A stretch of 64,000 nucleotides of DNA from Fretibacter sp964410285 (GTDB lineage: Bacteria; Pseudomonadota; Alphaproteobacteria; Caulobacterales; Maricaulaceae), in assembly GCA_964410285.1 (NCBI GenBank), contig CAYPFR010000001.1, positions 186,001 through 250,000 on the forward strand, written 5' to 3'. The notes below the pieces were generated by a model. It had not been told where the DNA came from and ran no database searches. It saw only the letters and a program-made list of their open reading frames with translations. A program made the position numbers and the translations under genes. This document shows, piece by piece, positions 53,462 to 62,745 of the stretch. Every line of letters starts with the position of its first letter. Position 1 is the first letter of the stretch.

Positions 53462-54028
53462 CTATTGATCAGTGACAGGGTGAGAGGGGGACGCATCATT
53501 GGCAGCCTCGTTAGACGTCAGCGCGGCGCGCGCCTTTTGTCCGGCCTCAATGAGTTCATCCGTAATAAGTAATTTGGCTTCGGAAATCCATTCGAACGGT
53601 ATTTGTGCCGTGTCAGTGTCTCCGTCAAGGTCAATGTCCACATTCGGGCCGTCAATACCCGCGAGAATGCCGCGAAAACGTTTGCGGCCTTCAACAAGGC
53701 GGTCAAGCTCAATACGGGCGAGAAATCCTTCATAGGTTTTAAAATCCTCAAGCGAGGTAAGGGGGCGCTCAAGGCCGGGCGAGGACACCTCAAGAATATA
53801 TGCATCGCGAATAGGATCTTCGACTTCAAGAGCGGAACTCGCGGCGCGCGAGAGCGCCTCGCAATCCTCGACCAGCATCTGACCGTCCGATATACGCTCG
53901 GCCATGATTTGCAGCGTAGGCCGCCGGCCCGCCATCACGCGCAGCCGTACAATACGCAGAGCCATATCAGAGGCGATAGGCTCTATAATCGCAAGGACGC
54001 GGGCATCTAAATCTGTTTTCGTTTTCAT
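53462..54028 (-). CDS. rimP: ribosome maturation factor RimP
   Basis: This 188-residue protein helps 30S assembly. VEDCEALSRAASSALEVEDP and YILEVSSPGLERPLTSLEDF are the diagnostic stretches. Probably the first gene of the rimP-nusA-ylxR-infB-rbfA operon, with its promoter in the gap 54029-54112 after the trmB terminator. Confidence 0.96.
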   Translation of the reverse strand: MKTKTDLDARVLAIIEPIASDMALRIVRLRVMAGRRPTLQIMAERISDGQMLVEDCEALSRAASSALEVEDPIRDAYILEVSSPGLERPLTSLEDFKTYEGFLARIELDRLVEGRKRFRGILAGIDGPNVDIDLDGDTDTAQIPFEWISEAKLLITDELIEAGQKARAALTSNEAANDASPSHPVTDQ

Positions 54029-54104
54029 TCAAAATCTCAACGGGCCTATTCAAATGGGCAAATGCTCAAATGGCACAATCTAAAATTCGTCCTTGGTTCA
54101 GGCA

Positions 54105-54132
54105 TTAAAAAAGCGGCCTCTTGCGAGGCCGC
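54105..54132 (-). terminator. intrinsic terminator after trmB
   Basis: GCGGCCTC-TTGC-GAGGCCGC is a perfect 8-base hairpin. On the minus strand it is followed by TTTTTT (54107-54112 on the other strand). It ends the trmB transcript and isolates the rimP promoter. Confidence 0.88.
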
Positions 54133-54242
54133 CGTCTTGCATCCTGTGCAAAAGGCGATGTACTGCGAGCTATATAGGCAAGAAATACGGCCCTGTCTAG
54201 CCCTCGTTTCTAACGCTATGCGCGGCGCGGCTGCGGCCTGAT

Positions 54243-54950
54243 TTAGCGTCTGCCCCGCTTTAGGAAAGTAAAGAAATGGCCGCTACGGCCCTCGCGCAGG
54301 GCTTTAGCGAGATAGCGGGTTTGCGGCCAATCTTCACCGCGCACGCGCCAATCGCTTTGCGATGACGGTTGCCAGTCAAATCCGCCGTGCCGATGAATAC
54401 GGGTGAGCGCCCAATCTATATAATGTATAATATCGCTACCAAAGCGAAACTCCCCGCCCGGCTTTAGGACGCGGTGGGCCTCGGCGATGAACGCCTCATT
54501 AATAAGCCGCCTTTTGTGGTGCTTGGATTTTGGCCAAGGATCAGGAAAAAGTACAAATAGCTTTCCAAGGCTGTTATCAGCGAGCGCGCCTAATATATCC
54601 CGTGCGTCGCCGTGATGAAGCCGCAAATTTTCCAAACTTTGTTCATCCGCCGCCGTGAGGGCCTTGGCAACGCCCGGCTCAAAGGGTTCAGCGCCAAGGA
54701 CCGCCACATGTGGGTGGTTAACCGCCTGCCAGATCAAATGCTCCGCGCCGCCAAAGCCGATCTCAAACCAAATATCCTCATAGGCCGAAAGACCCGAAAG
54801 CGGGGCGCCCACGCAGCCTGTGTCAATTTTCAGTTTTGGGTAAAGCGCCTTAAATCGCGCGGCTTGCGAGGGCGACAGCGGCCGCCCTTTGGCGCGGCCA
54901 AATGTACGAAATTTATCTGGATCAGAATGTGTTGGCGGGCGGGTCATCAC
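54243..54950 (-). CDS. trmB: tRNA (guanine-N7)-methyltransferase
   Basis: This 235-residue SAM-dependent methyltransferase makes m7G46 in tRNA variable loops. The Rossmann motif is DIWFEIGFGGAEHLIWQAVN (near residue 70), followed by FVLFPDPWPKSKHHKRRL, the family signature with PDPWPK-KHHKRR. It stands downstream of the XRE-type regulator with only 83 bases between, a position normally next to metK. Confidence 0.95.
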   Translation of the reverse strand: MMTRPPTHSDPDKFRTFGRAKGRPLSPSQAARFKALYPKLKIDTGCVGAPLSGLSAYEDIWFEIGFGGAEHLIWQAVNHPHVAVLGAEPFEPGVAKALTAADEQSLENLRLHHGDARDILGALADNSLGKLFVLFPDPWPKSKHHKRRLINEAFIAEAHRVLKPGGEFRFGSDIIHYIDWALTRIHRHGGFDWQPSSQSDWRVRGEDWPQTRYLAKALREGRSGHFFTFLKRGRR

Positions 54951-55033
54951 GCATATCCTATAGGCGACCTTTGCTTGAGGCCATATCAGGGCTTAAAACC
55001 AAGCCCCAGATGCGCTGCGGCCGCCTTCGGCCG

Positions 55034-55456
55034 CTATTCTTCTTCGCTTGCCGCAAGCGAGCGGGCAAGTTCCAAAATCTGGCGACGCACCGCCTTGTTT
55101 TTGATCTTTGAAACCGCTGTGGCCAGAGCAACCCCGTCCGAGCTTTTGATAAAGTCATACACGATCGGGGTTTGATCTCCCTCAGCGAATTGTCCTGTAT
55201 CAAATTCATTTTTGCCAGTTAATCCGTCAAAGAAAAAAGACACAGGTACCGAGAGCACTTCGGCGAGACGCCAGAGGCGGCTCGCGCCGACGCGGTTCGT
55301 GCCGCGTTCATATTTTTGTACTTGTTGAAAGGTGACGCCCAATTCGTCCCCTAATTTTTCCTGACTCATCTTCAAAACTTGTCTACGAACGCGAATGCGG
55401 CTGCCGACATGCGTGTCGACAGGGTTTGCTGACCGTGGTCCAGCTTTCGAAACCAT
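55034..55456 (-). CDS. XRE-type helix-turn-helix regulator
   Basis: This 140-residue protein has a Cro/CI-type HTH at about residues 15-70 (IRVRRQVLKMSQEKLGDELG and VTFQQVQKYERGTNRVGASR) and a C-terminal helical tail. The same protein type appears beside lnt in many alphaproteobacteria, and in Caulobacter relatives such regulators affect nutrient or cell-cycle signals; its role is not settled. Downstream between it and trmB there is a GC-rich hairpin (GCGGCCG-CCTT-CGGCCGC, 55017-55034), which overlaps the stop codon and has no T-run. Confidence 0.9.
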   Translation of the reverse strand: MVSKAGPRSANPVDTHVGSRIRVRRQVLKMSQEKLGDELGVTFQQVQKYERGTNRVGASRLWRLAEVLSVPVSFFFDGLTGKNEFDTGQFAEGDQTPIVYDFIKSSDGVALATAVSKIKNKAVRRQILELARSLAASEEE

Positions 55457-55504
55457 GATAATTCCCCAGTTGTATTGGTATCAAGGAGCCCCACCCATCA
55501 ACTA

Positions 55505-57196
55505 TTAAGTGCTAGCGTCCCTATACAAGTGAAATCTAGCAGTGCCGTACCATAAACATGCAAAAAAATTTATCAAGACGATAAGCCAACTAAAATTATA
55601 TCCCGTTTTTGGCGCGCTAATGGCTTTGGGCAGCGGGCTATCAACCGCCCGCGTTTCTTGCGGTTCAGCCCTGACAAGCCAGCGGCCATAGGGATCGATC
55701 ACCCCTGAAATACCATTTGCTGCCGCCCTGACAATTGGCAGGCCTTCTTCTATGGCGCGGTAGGCGGCCTGATTGGCATGTTGGCGCGGACCGGTGCTTT
55801 GCCCATACCAGCCGTCATTGGATTGATTTAAAATCCACTCCGGCGCGGCAGTGGTTTGGCTTGGCTTGGGCCAAGGCGTCATGCCGGGAAAGATAATCTC
55901 ATAGCAAATTTGCGGGCTAAGCCGCGGGAGTCCGGGAAAGTCCGCCAGTTCTTTTGTCGGGGCCGGCGAGAGAGAGGCCAGAGCCGTACTCATGGGCATT
56001 ATGCCCCGATCCGCAAGCCATTTTCCGCCTGGCACAAATTCTCCAAAGGGAACAAGTTTGGACTTGTCATTAATCGCGCCAAGGACGGCCGAGCCATCTG
56101 GCTGAAAAATGAGCGCGGCAGAGCTATTGAAATAATCGGTGACGGTTTCGCCGGATTTCGTCTGGCGGAGTTCACCGCGCAGTGTATTGACCAGCCAGAC
56201 GGGCGGCGTCTTATCCGCTGACAAAAGCGTAGCGCTTACGGCGCGCATCAAGGCTTCGTTTTCAAGCGCCAGCCCGTTGATAGCCCCTTCGGGCCAAATC
56301 ACATGGGTGACGTCTTCCAGCCCCGTGTGAGCCGAGGTGCTAAGGTAATTATTGACAATTCCAATAGATTTTTCAGGGTCAAATTTGTCCCCTTGGTCAA
56401 AAGGCGTTTGCGCAATCCGAAGCTTCACATTTTCGTGATATTCCAGCACCGGCGCGCCGGACAGCCTAAGCATCCCAAACAGAAAAAGCCCGAAAAGCAG
56501 AGCTGCCAGCCCTGATAACGCTGCAATAGCGGGCCTTCTTTTGCTCTGCCCGATGCTCAGCGCCGCACGCCCCAAAAGGCCGCTGGCTAAAAACACCACA
56601 TATGTCAGTCCATAAATTCCTATATAGGCCGCGCTTTGTGAGGGAGCTCCGCCGGCTCTAAAAATATAGCCGGGCAGGTTCCACGGCAGGCCGCCAAGCA
56701 AGTGCCCCCGCGCAAATTCAGCAAGGAAAAACAAGCCTGCAAATATTATGGGTGGCCATATTCCGCGCGGGGCGAGCCTGCCATAAGCCCATCCCGCGGC
56801 GGCCCAGAATAGGGCGAGCAAAACACAAAGCGCCGCCACCATCGGCACCATTAGCGGAATAAATGCGGGGCCTCTCGCGATAAAGGCTGCGCCAATCCAG
56901 AACACACCAAAGGCAAAAAAGCCAAGCCCAAACCAAAAGGCGCGGCGGCGTGTGCGGGTTTGCGGGCGCTCAAAGCGTTTGCCGCCTTCCAGCCGAATGA
57001 AAAGCCCTGCAAGCGCTAGTATCGCGGCCCCCCATATATGGAAAGGCGCCAGACCGAGAACCGCCGCCGCGCCGAGGGCAAAATCAAACGCCCGTCCACG
57101 CTTGCCCTCCAAAGTGCTCAACCGGTCAAAAAAGGTTCTACTTCGCCGGTCTTGTGGTCCCGCATTGGGGTGGGCAGTTGGGGCGGCGTGGGTCAT
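55505..57196 (-). CDS. lnt: apolipoprotein N-acyltransferase
   Basis: This 563-residue enzyme adds the third acyl chain to lipoproteins in the inner membrane. Six or more membrane helices occupy residues 40-240, followed by a nitrilase domain with the Glu in WPEGAINGL, Lys in KSKLVPFGEFVPGG and nucleophile Cys in SPQICYEIIFPG. Its start overlaps the stop of the CorC-like gene by 4 bases. The window contains several lipoproteins that would be substrates (peptidase, C39-like, beta-barrel and PDZ proteins). Confidence 0.96.
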   Translation of the reverse strand: MTHAAPTAHPNAGPQDRRSRTFFDRLSTLEGKRGRAFDFALGAAAVLGLAPFHIWGAAILALAGLFIRLEGGKRFERPQTRTRRRAFWFGLGFFAFGVFWIGAAFIARGPAFIPLMVPMVAALCVLLALFWAAAGWAYGRLAPRGIWPPIIFAGLFFLAEFARGHLLGGLPWNLPGYIFRAGGAPSQSAAYIGIYGLTYVVFLASGLLGRAALSIGQSKRRPAIAALSGLAALLFGLFLFGMLRLSGAPVLEYHENVKLRIAQTPFDQGDKFDPEKSIGIVNNYLSTSAHTGLEDVTHVIWPEGAINGLALENEALMRAVSATLLSADKTPPVWLVNTLRGELRQTKSGETVTDYFNSSAALIFQPDGSAVLGAINDKSKLVPFGEFVPGGKWLADRGIMPMSTALASLSPAPTKELADFPGLPRLSPQICYEIIFPGMTPWPKPSQTTAAPEWILNQSNDGWYGQSTGPRQHANQAAYRAIEEGLPIVRAAANGISGVIDPYGRWLVRAEPQETRAVDSPLPKAISAPKTGYNFSWLIVLINFFACLWYGTARFHLYRDAST

Positions 57197-58131
57197 TTCC
57201 CCTGAGCGGCTTTGGACCCGGCCTCATCCTGCGCGGCTTTATCCTTCAAAGAGGCGCTTTCGGTTTTATCTATCTGCCCGCGGCCCCGTTTCTTGGTATC
57301 ACGAATCCGAAGCCGTTTGACGCGGCGGGCATCAGCGTCAATGACTTCAAATTCAATGCCATCTGTATGGGCGATAATTTCGCCGCGTTCAGGCACGCGC
57401 CCCGCGAGCGTAAAGACCAAACCGCCAATGGTATCGACTTCGCTTTCCTCATCAACCGTGGCGAAATCACGGCCCACCTTGGCTTCGCAGTCATCAATAG
57501 GCGTTGCGGCATCGGCTTCCCAAAATACACTGCCGGCATTGTCGATGATTTGTTTGACGCTCGCGCCCGTTTCATCATGTTCGTCTTCAATATCGCCAAC
57601 GATAGGCTCTACGAGATCTTCGAGGGTGACAAGCCCGTCCGTGCCGCCATATTCATCTACCACAATTGCCATATGCACGCGCCGCGCCTGCATACGGGCC
57701 AATAATTCCTCCGCAAGCATGGAAGCCGGCACATAAAGCACGGGGCGCATAATCCCTTGGGCGACCTTTTTATCGGCATAGCCTTTATGGTTGCGGCCTT
57801 TGGCATTGAGCATCAAGAGCGGCATAAGGTCCTTGATATGGATCATCCCCAGCGGCTCATCGAGCGTTTCCTTATAGACCGGCAGGCGCGAGTGGCCCGC
57901 ATCGCGAAAGGCGGCCGAGAGATCATGAATGCCCGTATCACGCTCAACGCCGACAATATTGGCACGCGGGACCATGACATCTTCGACGCGCAAGACATGG
58001 AAGTTTTCCGCCGCATTCATCATGCGTTTGCGAGAGCGCTGTGTTTGGTTCTCTTCCGGCGTATCTCCGGCTTTGCCCAATATCTTGCCCAGCCAGCTCG
58101 AGCTAGGGGATGAAGAAGACGTATCGGTCAT
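57193..58131 (-). CDS. CBS-domain hemolysin/CorC-like protein
   Basis: This 312-residue cytoplasmic protein has two CBS domains (EDVMVPRANIVGVERDTGIH, RPVLYVPASMLAEELLARMQ, IVVDEYGGTDGLVTLEDLVEPIVGD) and a C-terminal CorC/HlyC transporter-associated domain (PERGEIIAHTDGIEFEVID). The TlyC/CorC family is linked to magnesium and cobalt efflux. It lacks the DUF21 membrane domain of long paralogues. The ATG at 58131 is chosen over a TTG at 58167. It stands between ybeY and lnt, as in many proteobacteria. Confidence 0.92.
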   Translation of the reverse strand: MTDTSSSSPSSSWLGKILGKAGDTPEENQTQRSRKRMMNAAENFHVLRVEDVMVPRANIVGVERDTGIHDLSAAFRDAGHSRLPVYKETLDEPLGMIHIKDLMPLLMLNAKGRNHKGYADKKVAQGIMRPVLYVPASMLAEELLARMQARRVHMAIVVDEYGGTDGLVTLEDLVEPIVGDIEDEHDETGASVKQIIDNAGSVFWEADAATPIDDCEAKVGRDFATVDEESEVDTIGGLVFTLAGRVPERGEIIAHTDGIEFEVIDADARRVKRLRIRDTKKRGRGQIDKTESASLKDKAAQDEAGSKAAQGK

Positions 58132-58132
58132 A

Positions 58133-58615
58133 TTATTTGAGTTTTCCGATTTTATAGGGATTGTCAATGGCCAGCGCTTTGAGGATGGTAATTTCCAAAG
58201 CCTCCATCACCTTGGCCTCTGCCGCCGCTCTATGATCAAAGCCTTGCAGATGTAAAAATCCGTGAATAGCGAGATGCGCCACATGATCCTCGAAACGTGC
58301 GTGTTTCTGCTTGGCTTCGCGGGCAATGGTTTCATAGGACAGCACAATATCCCCCAGCAGCGGCCCGCCTGCCGGAAAAGAGAGCACATTTGTCGGGCCA
58401 GATTTTTGCCGGTATCGGGAATTAAAGCGGCTCATTTGCGCGTCATCAATCAGGGCAATAGAAAGTTCGCCAAAACGAATATCGGCAAAGCCCACGGCCG
58501 TTATAAATTTATCATGCCACCAGCCGCGCTGGTGTACAAAAGCATGGGGCGCCCAGAGCGAAGCTTCAACCGCAATATCGAGCGTGATTCCTGAGTTTAA
58601 ACTCTCGCCCTCCAT
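58133..58615 (-). CDS. ybeY: endoribonuclease YbeY
   Basis: This 160-residue metalloprotein acts in 16S rRNA maturation and 70S ribosome quality control. The zinc-binding HxxxHxxxxxH is seen in HLAIHGFLHLQGFDH near residue 122, along with RFNSRYRQKSGPTNVLSFP. Its start overlaps the phoH stop (TAATG). Confidence 0.96.
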   Translation of the reverse strand: MEGESLNSGITLDIAVEASLWAPHAFVHQRGWWHDKFITAVGFADIRFGELSIALIDDAQMSRFNSRYRQKSGPTNVLSFPAGGPLLGDIVLSYETIAREAKQKHARFEDHVAHLAIHGFLHLQGFDHRAAAEAKVMEALEITILKALAIDNPYKIGKLK

Positions 58616-59574
58616 TAGCTGTTTTTCGCTTTTTGGTCTTTTTCATAGGCATTGACGATTTTCCCGACAAGCGGGTGGCGCACGACATCAGAGGCCAGAA
58701 AGGTTGTGGCCTGAATACCTTTAATTCCGCCCAATATACCCAATGCATGCGCAAGGCCGCTCTCTACGCCGCGCCCCAGATCCGATTGTCCCGGGTCGCC
58801 CGTGACTGCATATTTTGCGCGCTCCCCAAGGCGGGTGAGGATCATTTTCATTTGCGGCACGGTGGCGTTCTGCGCTTCGTCAATCACGACAAACGCATCT
58901 GATAATGTCCGCCCGCGCATAAAGGCTACGGGCACGACTTCGATCTCGCCTGAGGCGCGGCGGCGCTCTACATCATCTCGGCCCAGCACCATATTTAGCG
59001 CGTCCCAAATCGGCTGCATATAGGGGTCGACTTTTTCGTTAAAATCCCCCGGCAGAAAACCAAGCCGCTCGCCCGCGTCCACGGCGGGGCGGCAGGCGAT
59101 AAACCGCGCCACTTCTCCGCGCGCCAGAAGGCTCGCGCCGTAAGCGGTGGCCAGAAACGTTTTGCCTGTACCCGCGGGGCCAACGCCAAAGTTGATGGTG
59201 TTTTCCTGTAGCGCTTTTATAAATTCTTCTTGGCGCGGGGTTTTGGGCACAATCGGCGCGCGCCGCGGGAAGGGAATGATCGCGTCTGCCTTGGCGGCTT
59301 TGACCTTGCCATCGCCAATGGCGCGGATGAGCGCGCGAATATCGCTCGCCCCGCAGGGCCAGCCGCGCTCTAGCCGCTGATAAATTTCGCGCACGATTTC
59401 CGCCGCCCGCGCGCGGCTCGGCCCGTCGCCATTAATATGAATGCTTGCGCCCGGGGCTTCGAGGTAAACATCAAAGGCCTGCTCGATCAGCGCCAAATTT
59501 GCATGATTGGCCCCGCAAAGCTTGCGCACCATATCGGCGCTATCAAATTGGAGTATGTCGGTTTGTGTGCTCAT
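58615..59574 (-). CDS. phoH: PhoH family ATPase (YbeZ)
   Basis: This 319-residue P-loop ATPase has an N-terminal KH-like segment, Walker A GVGPAGTGKTFLATAYGASL (near residue 133) and VIDEAQNATVPQMKMILTRL as Walker B. It is thought to act with YbeY in RNA processing. The gene pair is overlapping and conserved. It follows miaB by 79 bases. Confidence 0.95.
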   Translation of the reverse strand: MSTQTDILQFDSADMVRKLCGANHANLALIEQAFDVYLEAPGASIHINGDGPSRARAAEIVREIYQRLERGWPCGASDIRALIRAIGDGKVKAAKADAIIPFPRRAPIVPKTPRQEEFIKALQENTINFGVGPAGTGKTFLATAYGASLLARGEVARFIACRPAVDAGERLGFLPGDFNEKVDPYMQPIWDALNMVLGRDDVERRRASGEIEVVPVAFMRGRTLSDAFVVIDEAQNATVPQMKMILTRLGERAKYAVTGDPGQSDLGRGVESGLAHALGILGGIKGIQATTFLASDVVRHPLVGKIVNAYEKDQKAKNS

Positions 59575-59653
59575 AAATTACATCTAGGGTCTTGGCGGCG
59601 GCTGTCCATTGCTTTTTTCAGCCGGCTGTTAACGCTGTACCGCGCCGTTGCTA

Positions 59654-61090
59654 TTACCGCGCGCTCCACCCCTCTGCCAACACGCCAGTTAAGCTATTTC
59701 GGCCCGCGCTTGTAATTGTGACGGGCACGATTTTTCCTACGAGGGTTTCGGGGCCGTCAAAATGCGTGCCTTGCAGATAGGGCGCGCGGCCAAAGAGCTG
59801 TCCGTTCTCGCGCCCGCCGTTCTCAACCAGTACATCCAGCGTCTTCCCAACCAGCGACCGGTTAAAGGCCGTTTGCTGCGTATAGAGCAAATCTTGCAAC
59901 CGCTTAAGGCGTTCTGATTTCACATCTTCTGGCACTTGGCCCGGCATGGACGCGCCGGGCGTGCCCGGGCGGATGCTATATTTAAACGAGAAGCTGGAGC
60001 AATAGCCGATTTCTTCGACGCATTTCATCGTCTGCTGGAAATCAAGCTCTGTCTCGCCGGGGAAGCCGACAATGAAATCCCCAGAGAGCGCAATATCGGG
60101 CCGCGCTTTGCGGATCTTTTCAATCAAGGCCTTATACTCGGCATATGTATGGCCGCGGTTCATCGCGCGCAGCACGCTATTGCTGCCCGCTTGGATTGGT
60201 AGATGCAGATAGGGCATGAGCTTGGGCTCTGACCCGATAACTTCGATGAGCGCATCGTTCATATCGCGCGGGTGGGAGGTCGTGAAACGAATGCGGTCAA
60301 TCCCGCCGATCAATGCGGCATGGCGGATAAGCTCGCCAAGACCCCACTCACGATTATCTGGACCTTGGGCCCGATAGGCATCCACATTTTGCCCAATCAG
60401 TGTGACCTCGCGCACGCCCTGCGCGGCAAGGCCTCTGATCTCAGAAATGATTTGATCAACGGGGCGGCTAACTTCCGCTCCGCGCGTATATGGCACGACG
60501 CAAAAGGTGCAGAATTTATCACAGCCCTCTTGGATCGTCACAAAGGTCGAAAACCCTTTGACGGCGCGCATTTCGGGGAGTTGGTCAAATTTCTCAAGCG
60601 TATCAAATTCGGTCTCAAGCTGTTTGCCTTGATTGCGGTTAATGCGCGCGATCATCTCCGGCATTTTATGGTAGCTCTGCGGGCCCAGCACCATGTCAAC
60701 GACGGGGGCGCGGCGCATGATTTCCTCGCCCTCGGCTTGGGCGACGCAGCCCGCGACGGCCACGGTCAGCTCTCCGCCGTTTTTCTCTTTCATCTGGCGA
60801 ATACGGCCGAGCTCTGAATAGACTTTCTCTGCGGCCTTCTCGCGAATATGACAGGTATTGAGGATGACGAGGTCCGCATCCGTTTGGTCCTGCGTGGGGG
60901 CATAGCCAATCGGGGCGAGCACATCACCCATACGTTCACTGTCATAAACATTCATCTGGCAACCATAGGTCTTGATGAAAACTTTTTTGGCGTTGGCGCG
61001 CGCGGGGCTGACATCGGACTTGGCCTTTAGAACGGCGGGGCTGTCGATGTCACGGGACGCGTTTTTTTCGCGCGGTGACGAGGATGTCAT
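59654..61090 (-). CDS. miaB: tRNA-2-methylthio-N6-dimethylallyladenosine synthase
   Basis: This 478-residue radical-SAM methylthiotransferase modifies A37 of tRNA. The N-terminal UPF0004 domain carries three Cys (KTYGCQMNVYDSERM, NTCHIREKA, VAGCVAQAEG), the radical-SAM motif is CDKFCTFCVVPYTRG, and a C-terminal TRAM domain follows. It lies downstream of the fur-like gene by about 80 bases. Confidence 0.97.
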   Translation of the reverse strand: MTSSSPREKNASRDIDSPAVLKAKSDVSPARANAKKVFIKTYGCQMNVYDSERMGDVLAPIGYAPTQDQTDADLVILNTCHIREKAAEKVYSELGRIRQMKEKNGGELTVAVAGCVAQAEGEEIMRRAPVVDMVLGPQSYHKMPEMIARINRNQGKQLETEFDTLEKFDQLPEMRAVKGFSTFVTIQEGCDKFCTFCVVPYTRGAEVSRPVDQIISEIRGLAAQGVREVTLIGQNVDAYRAQGPDNREWGLGELIRHAALIGGIDRIRFTTSHPRDMNDALIEVIGSEPKLMPYLHLPIQAGSNSVLRAMNRGHTYAEYKALIEKIRKARPDIALSGDFIVGFPGETELDFQQTMKCVEEIGYCSSFSFKYSIRPGTPGASMPGQVPEDVKSERLKRLQDLLYTQQTAFNRSLVGKTLDVLVENGGRENGQLFGRAPYLQGTHFDGPETLVGKIVPVTITSAGRNSLTGVLAEGWSAR

Positions 61091-61171
61091 AAGGGGCTCC
61101 TAAATATTTGAGCGGCCTATAGGCTTAGTACGTATAAAAATCAACTATGAGAACGTCATAGCGTCGGGCAG

Positions 61172-61579
61172 TTACTTAATCTTCCGCCCATAAAGCTCAA
61201 GCCTGTGATCGACGAGCTCATAACCTAGGCGCTTGGCGATTTTTTCTTGCAGCTCTTCGATCTCCTCGTCCATAAATTCGATGACGTCTCCGGTTTGCAC
61301 ATCAATCAGATGATCATGGTGATCTTCATCGGCGGTTTCATAGCGCGCGCGGCCATCTCTGAAATCATGGGTTTCGATTATGCCGCTGTCAGAAAACAGG
61401 CGCACAGTGCGGTAGACGGTCGCGAGCGAAATTTTCGGATCTATCTTGGCGGCGCGGGCATAAAGCTCCTCGGCGTCGGGATGATCATTGGCGTCCGAGA
61501 GTACTTTGGCAATGACGCGCCGCTGCTCTGTCATGCGTAATTTGCGCTCCGCGCATTTCTGTTCAATCCAGCTGCTCAT
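61172..61579 (-). CDS. fur: Fur family regulator (Fur/Mur)
   Basis: This 135-residue regulator has the winged-helix RMTEQRRVIAKVLSDANDHPDAEELYARA, with VYRTVRLFSDSGIIE as recognition helix, and metal ligands in DEDHHDHLID. It lacks the CxxC zinc sites of the Zur-like protein at 31.6 kb. In alphaproteobacteria the gene at this location (between rimI and miaB) is called Fur or Mur, which senses Mn or Fe; which applies here is not determined. Confidence 0.92.
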   Translation of the reverse strand: MSSWIEQKCAERKLRMTEQRRVIAKVLSDANDHPDAEELYARAAKIDPKISLATVYRTVRLFSDSGIIETHDFRDGRARYETADEDHHDHLIDVQTGDVIEFMDEEIEELQEKIAKRLGYELVDHRLELYGRKIK

Positions 61580-61638
61580 GGAGCTGTTCTAACGAAGGCC
61601 GAGCGGTGCGTAAAGCCTTTGCGTAATTTGCTTGGGGG

Positions 61639-62106
61639 CTAGCTTAGGTTTTTACGCATGGTCACGGCGCTGACCCGCCCGCCCGCGCGCCGATAGTAAT
61701 TCTTACGCTGGCCAATCGGCACATAGCCGCAGCTTTTATATAGCGCAGCGGCGGCGAGATTATCCTTGGCCACTTCAAGGAAAATAAGCTCTACGCCGCG
61801 TCGGCGGGCCTGTTCTTCTGCAGCACTGACAAGGGCGCGCCCCAAATTTTGCCGCCGCGCGGCAGGGATAACGGCAAGGGTGACAATATCGGATTGGTCC
61901 GTACAGGCCCCGAGCAGGATAAAACCGCGCAGCTTGGCATCTGAAAAGGCGCCGAGCGAGATACTATCTGCCGCGAGATATTCTGCGATGACATCTGCTT
62001 TCCACGGGGCCGGAAAACACGCGGCGTGGACTGTGGCCGCCGCCGTCAGGTCATCTCGGCTTAGGGGGCGTATGCTGCTAGTCAAAGGCGTTTGAGGCGC
62101 GCTCAC
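61639..62106 (-). CDS. rimI: ribosomal protein S18 alanine N-acetyltransferase
   Basis: This 155-residue GNAT acetyltransferase has IRPLSRDDLTAAATVHAACF and the acetyl-CoA signature AVIPAARRQNLGRALVSAAEEQ. I place the start at the GTG (62106) overlapping the tsaB stop codon (GTGA), which yields a protein of usual length; the frame extends to 62199 but this part overlaps tsaB. RimI acetylates S18 or, in other bacteria, sits next to tsaB in t6A synthesis clusters. Confidence 0.87.
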   Translation of the reverse strand: MSAPQTPLTSSIRPLSRDDLTAAATVHAACFPAPWKADVIAEYLAADSISLGAFSDAKLRGFILLGACTDQSDIVTLAVIPAARRQNLGRALVSAAEEQARRRGVELIFLEVAKDNLAAAALYKSCGYVPIGQRKNYYRRAGGRVSAVTMRKNLS

Positions 62107-62702
62107 GGGGTAATGCCGCCCGGCAGCTTTGCATCTGGCGGGCGGGCATAGAGCGCGGTAGCCGGCGCGTCTTCGGGGGCTATATCCATCGAAAGCCATG
62201 CCAGAAGCGGCACGGAAATACTCTTTGTTAGCTCAATGATTTCTGCGTCCTGTGCCGCCATGAAATCTTTGGCGTCCTGCGCGGCAAAGGTCAGGGCAGG
62301 GGTGAGCGGGGCGCGGCCTTCGAACATTTGCAGGCACAGCTCCCCGCGCCGCACATCGGTAAAACACAGCAAGCGCTTGCGTCCTTCGGGGTCATGGCGC
62401 GCCGCGTGGACATGCAGCGCCGAGAGGCCCAAGACCGGCACGCCGCGCGGCAGGGAGAGGCCCTTGGCAAAGGCGAGCGCCACGCGAAGCCCGGTAAAAC
62501 TTCCCGGCCCGGTGCACACGGCGATGCGGTCAATTTCAGCTGGGGTGAGGCCCGCTTTGGCAAATAATTCACCGGTCATGGGCGCAAGGCGCTCCGCATG
62601 GCCGCGCCCAATGTCTTCGGAAATAGACGCGATCACGCGCCCCTCATCCACAAGGGCGCAGGCGCAGGCTTTGGCTGTGGTATCAAGGCCCAAGACTATC
62701 AT
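62103..62702 (-). CDS. tsaB: tRNA threonylcarbamoyladenosine biosynthesis protein TsaB
   Basis: This 199-residue ASKHA-fold protein partners with TsaD and TsaE to form t6A37. GLDTTAKACACALVDEGRVI is the first phosphate-binding segment and TGPGSFTGLRVALAFAKGLS is the conserved family motif. It overlaps rimI by 4 bases, a common arrangement. Confidence 0.94.
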   Translation of the reverse strand: MIVLGLDTTAKACACALVDEGRVIASISEDIGRGHAERLAPMTGELFAKAGLTPAEIDRIAVCTGPGSFTGLRVALAFAKGLSLPRGVPVLGLSALHVHAARHDPEGRKRLLCFTDVRRGELCLQMFEGRAPLTPALTFAAQDAKDFMAAQDAEIIELTKSISVPLLAWLSMDIAPEDAPATALYARPPDAKLPGGITP

Positions 62703-62745
62703 TGCGAAAACGTCACCAATTTAACTTGTTCGTCGGCTGCTCGGC

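Noticed and set aside
54133..54242. tRNA gene in the trmB-rimP gap
   Set aside because: No cloverleaf, T-loop consensus or CCA end can be built. The region has only a terminator and likely promoter sequence.
54951..55033. SAM-responsive riboswitch next to the missing metK slot
   Set aside because: The two hairpins (54989-55006 and 55017-55034) lack the conserved bases of SAM-I, SAM-II or SAH switches, and no methionine gene follows.
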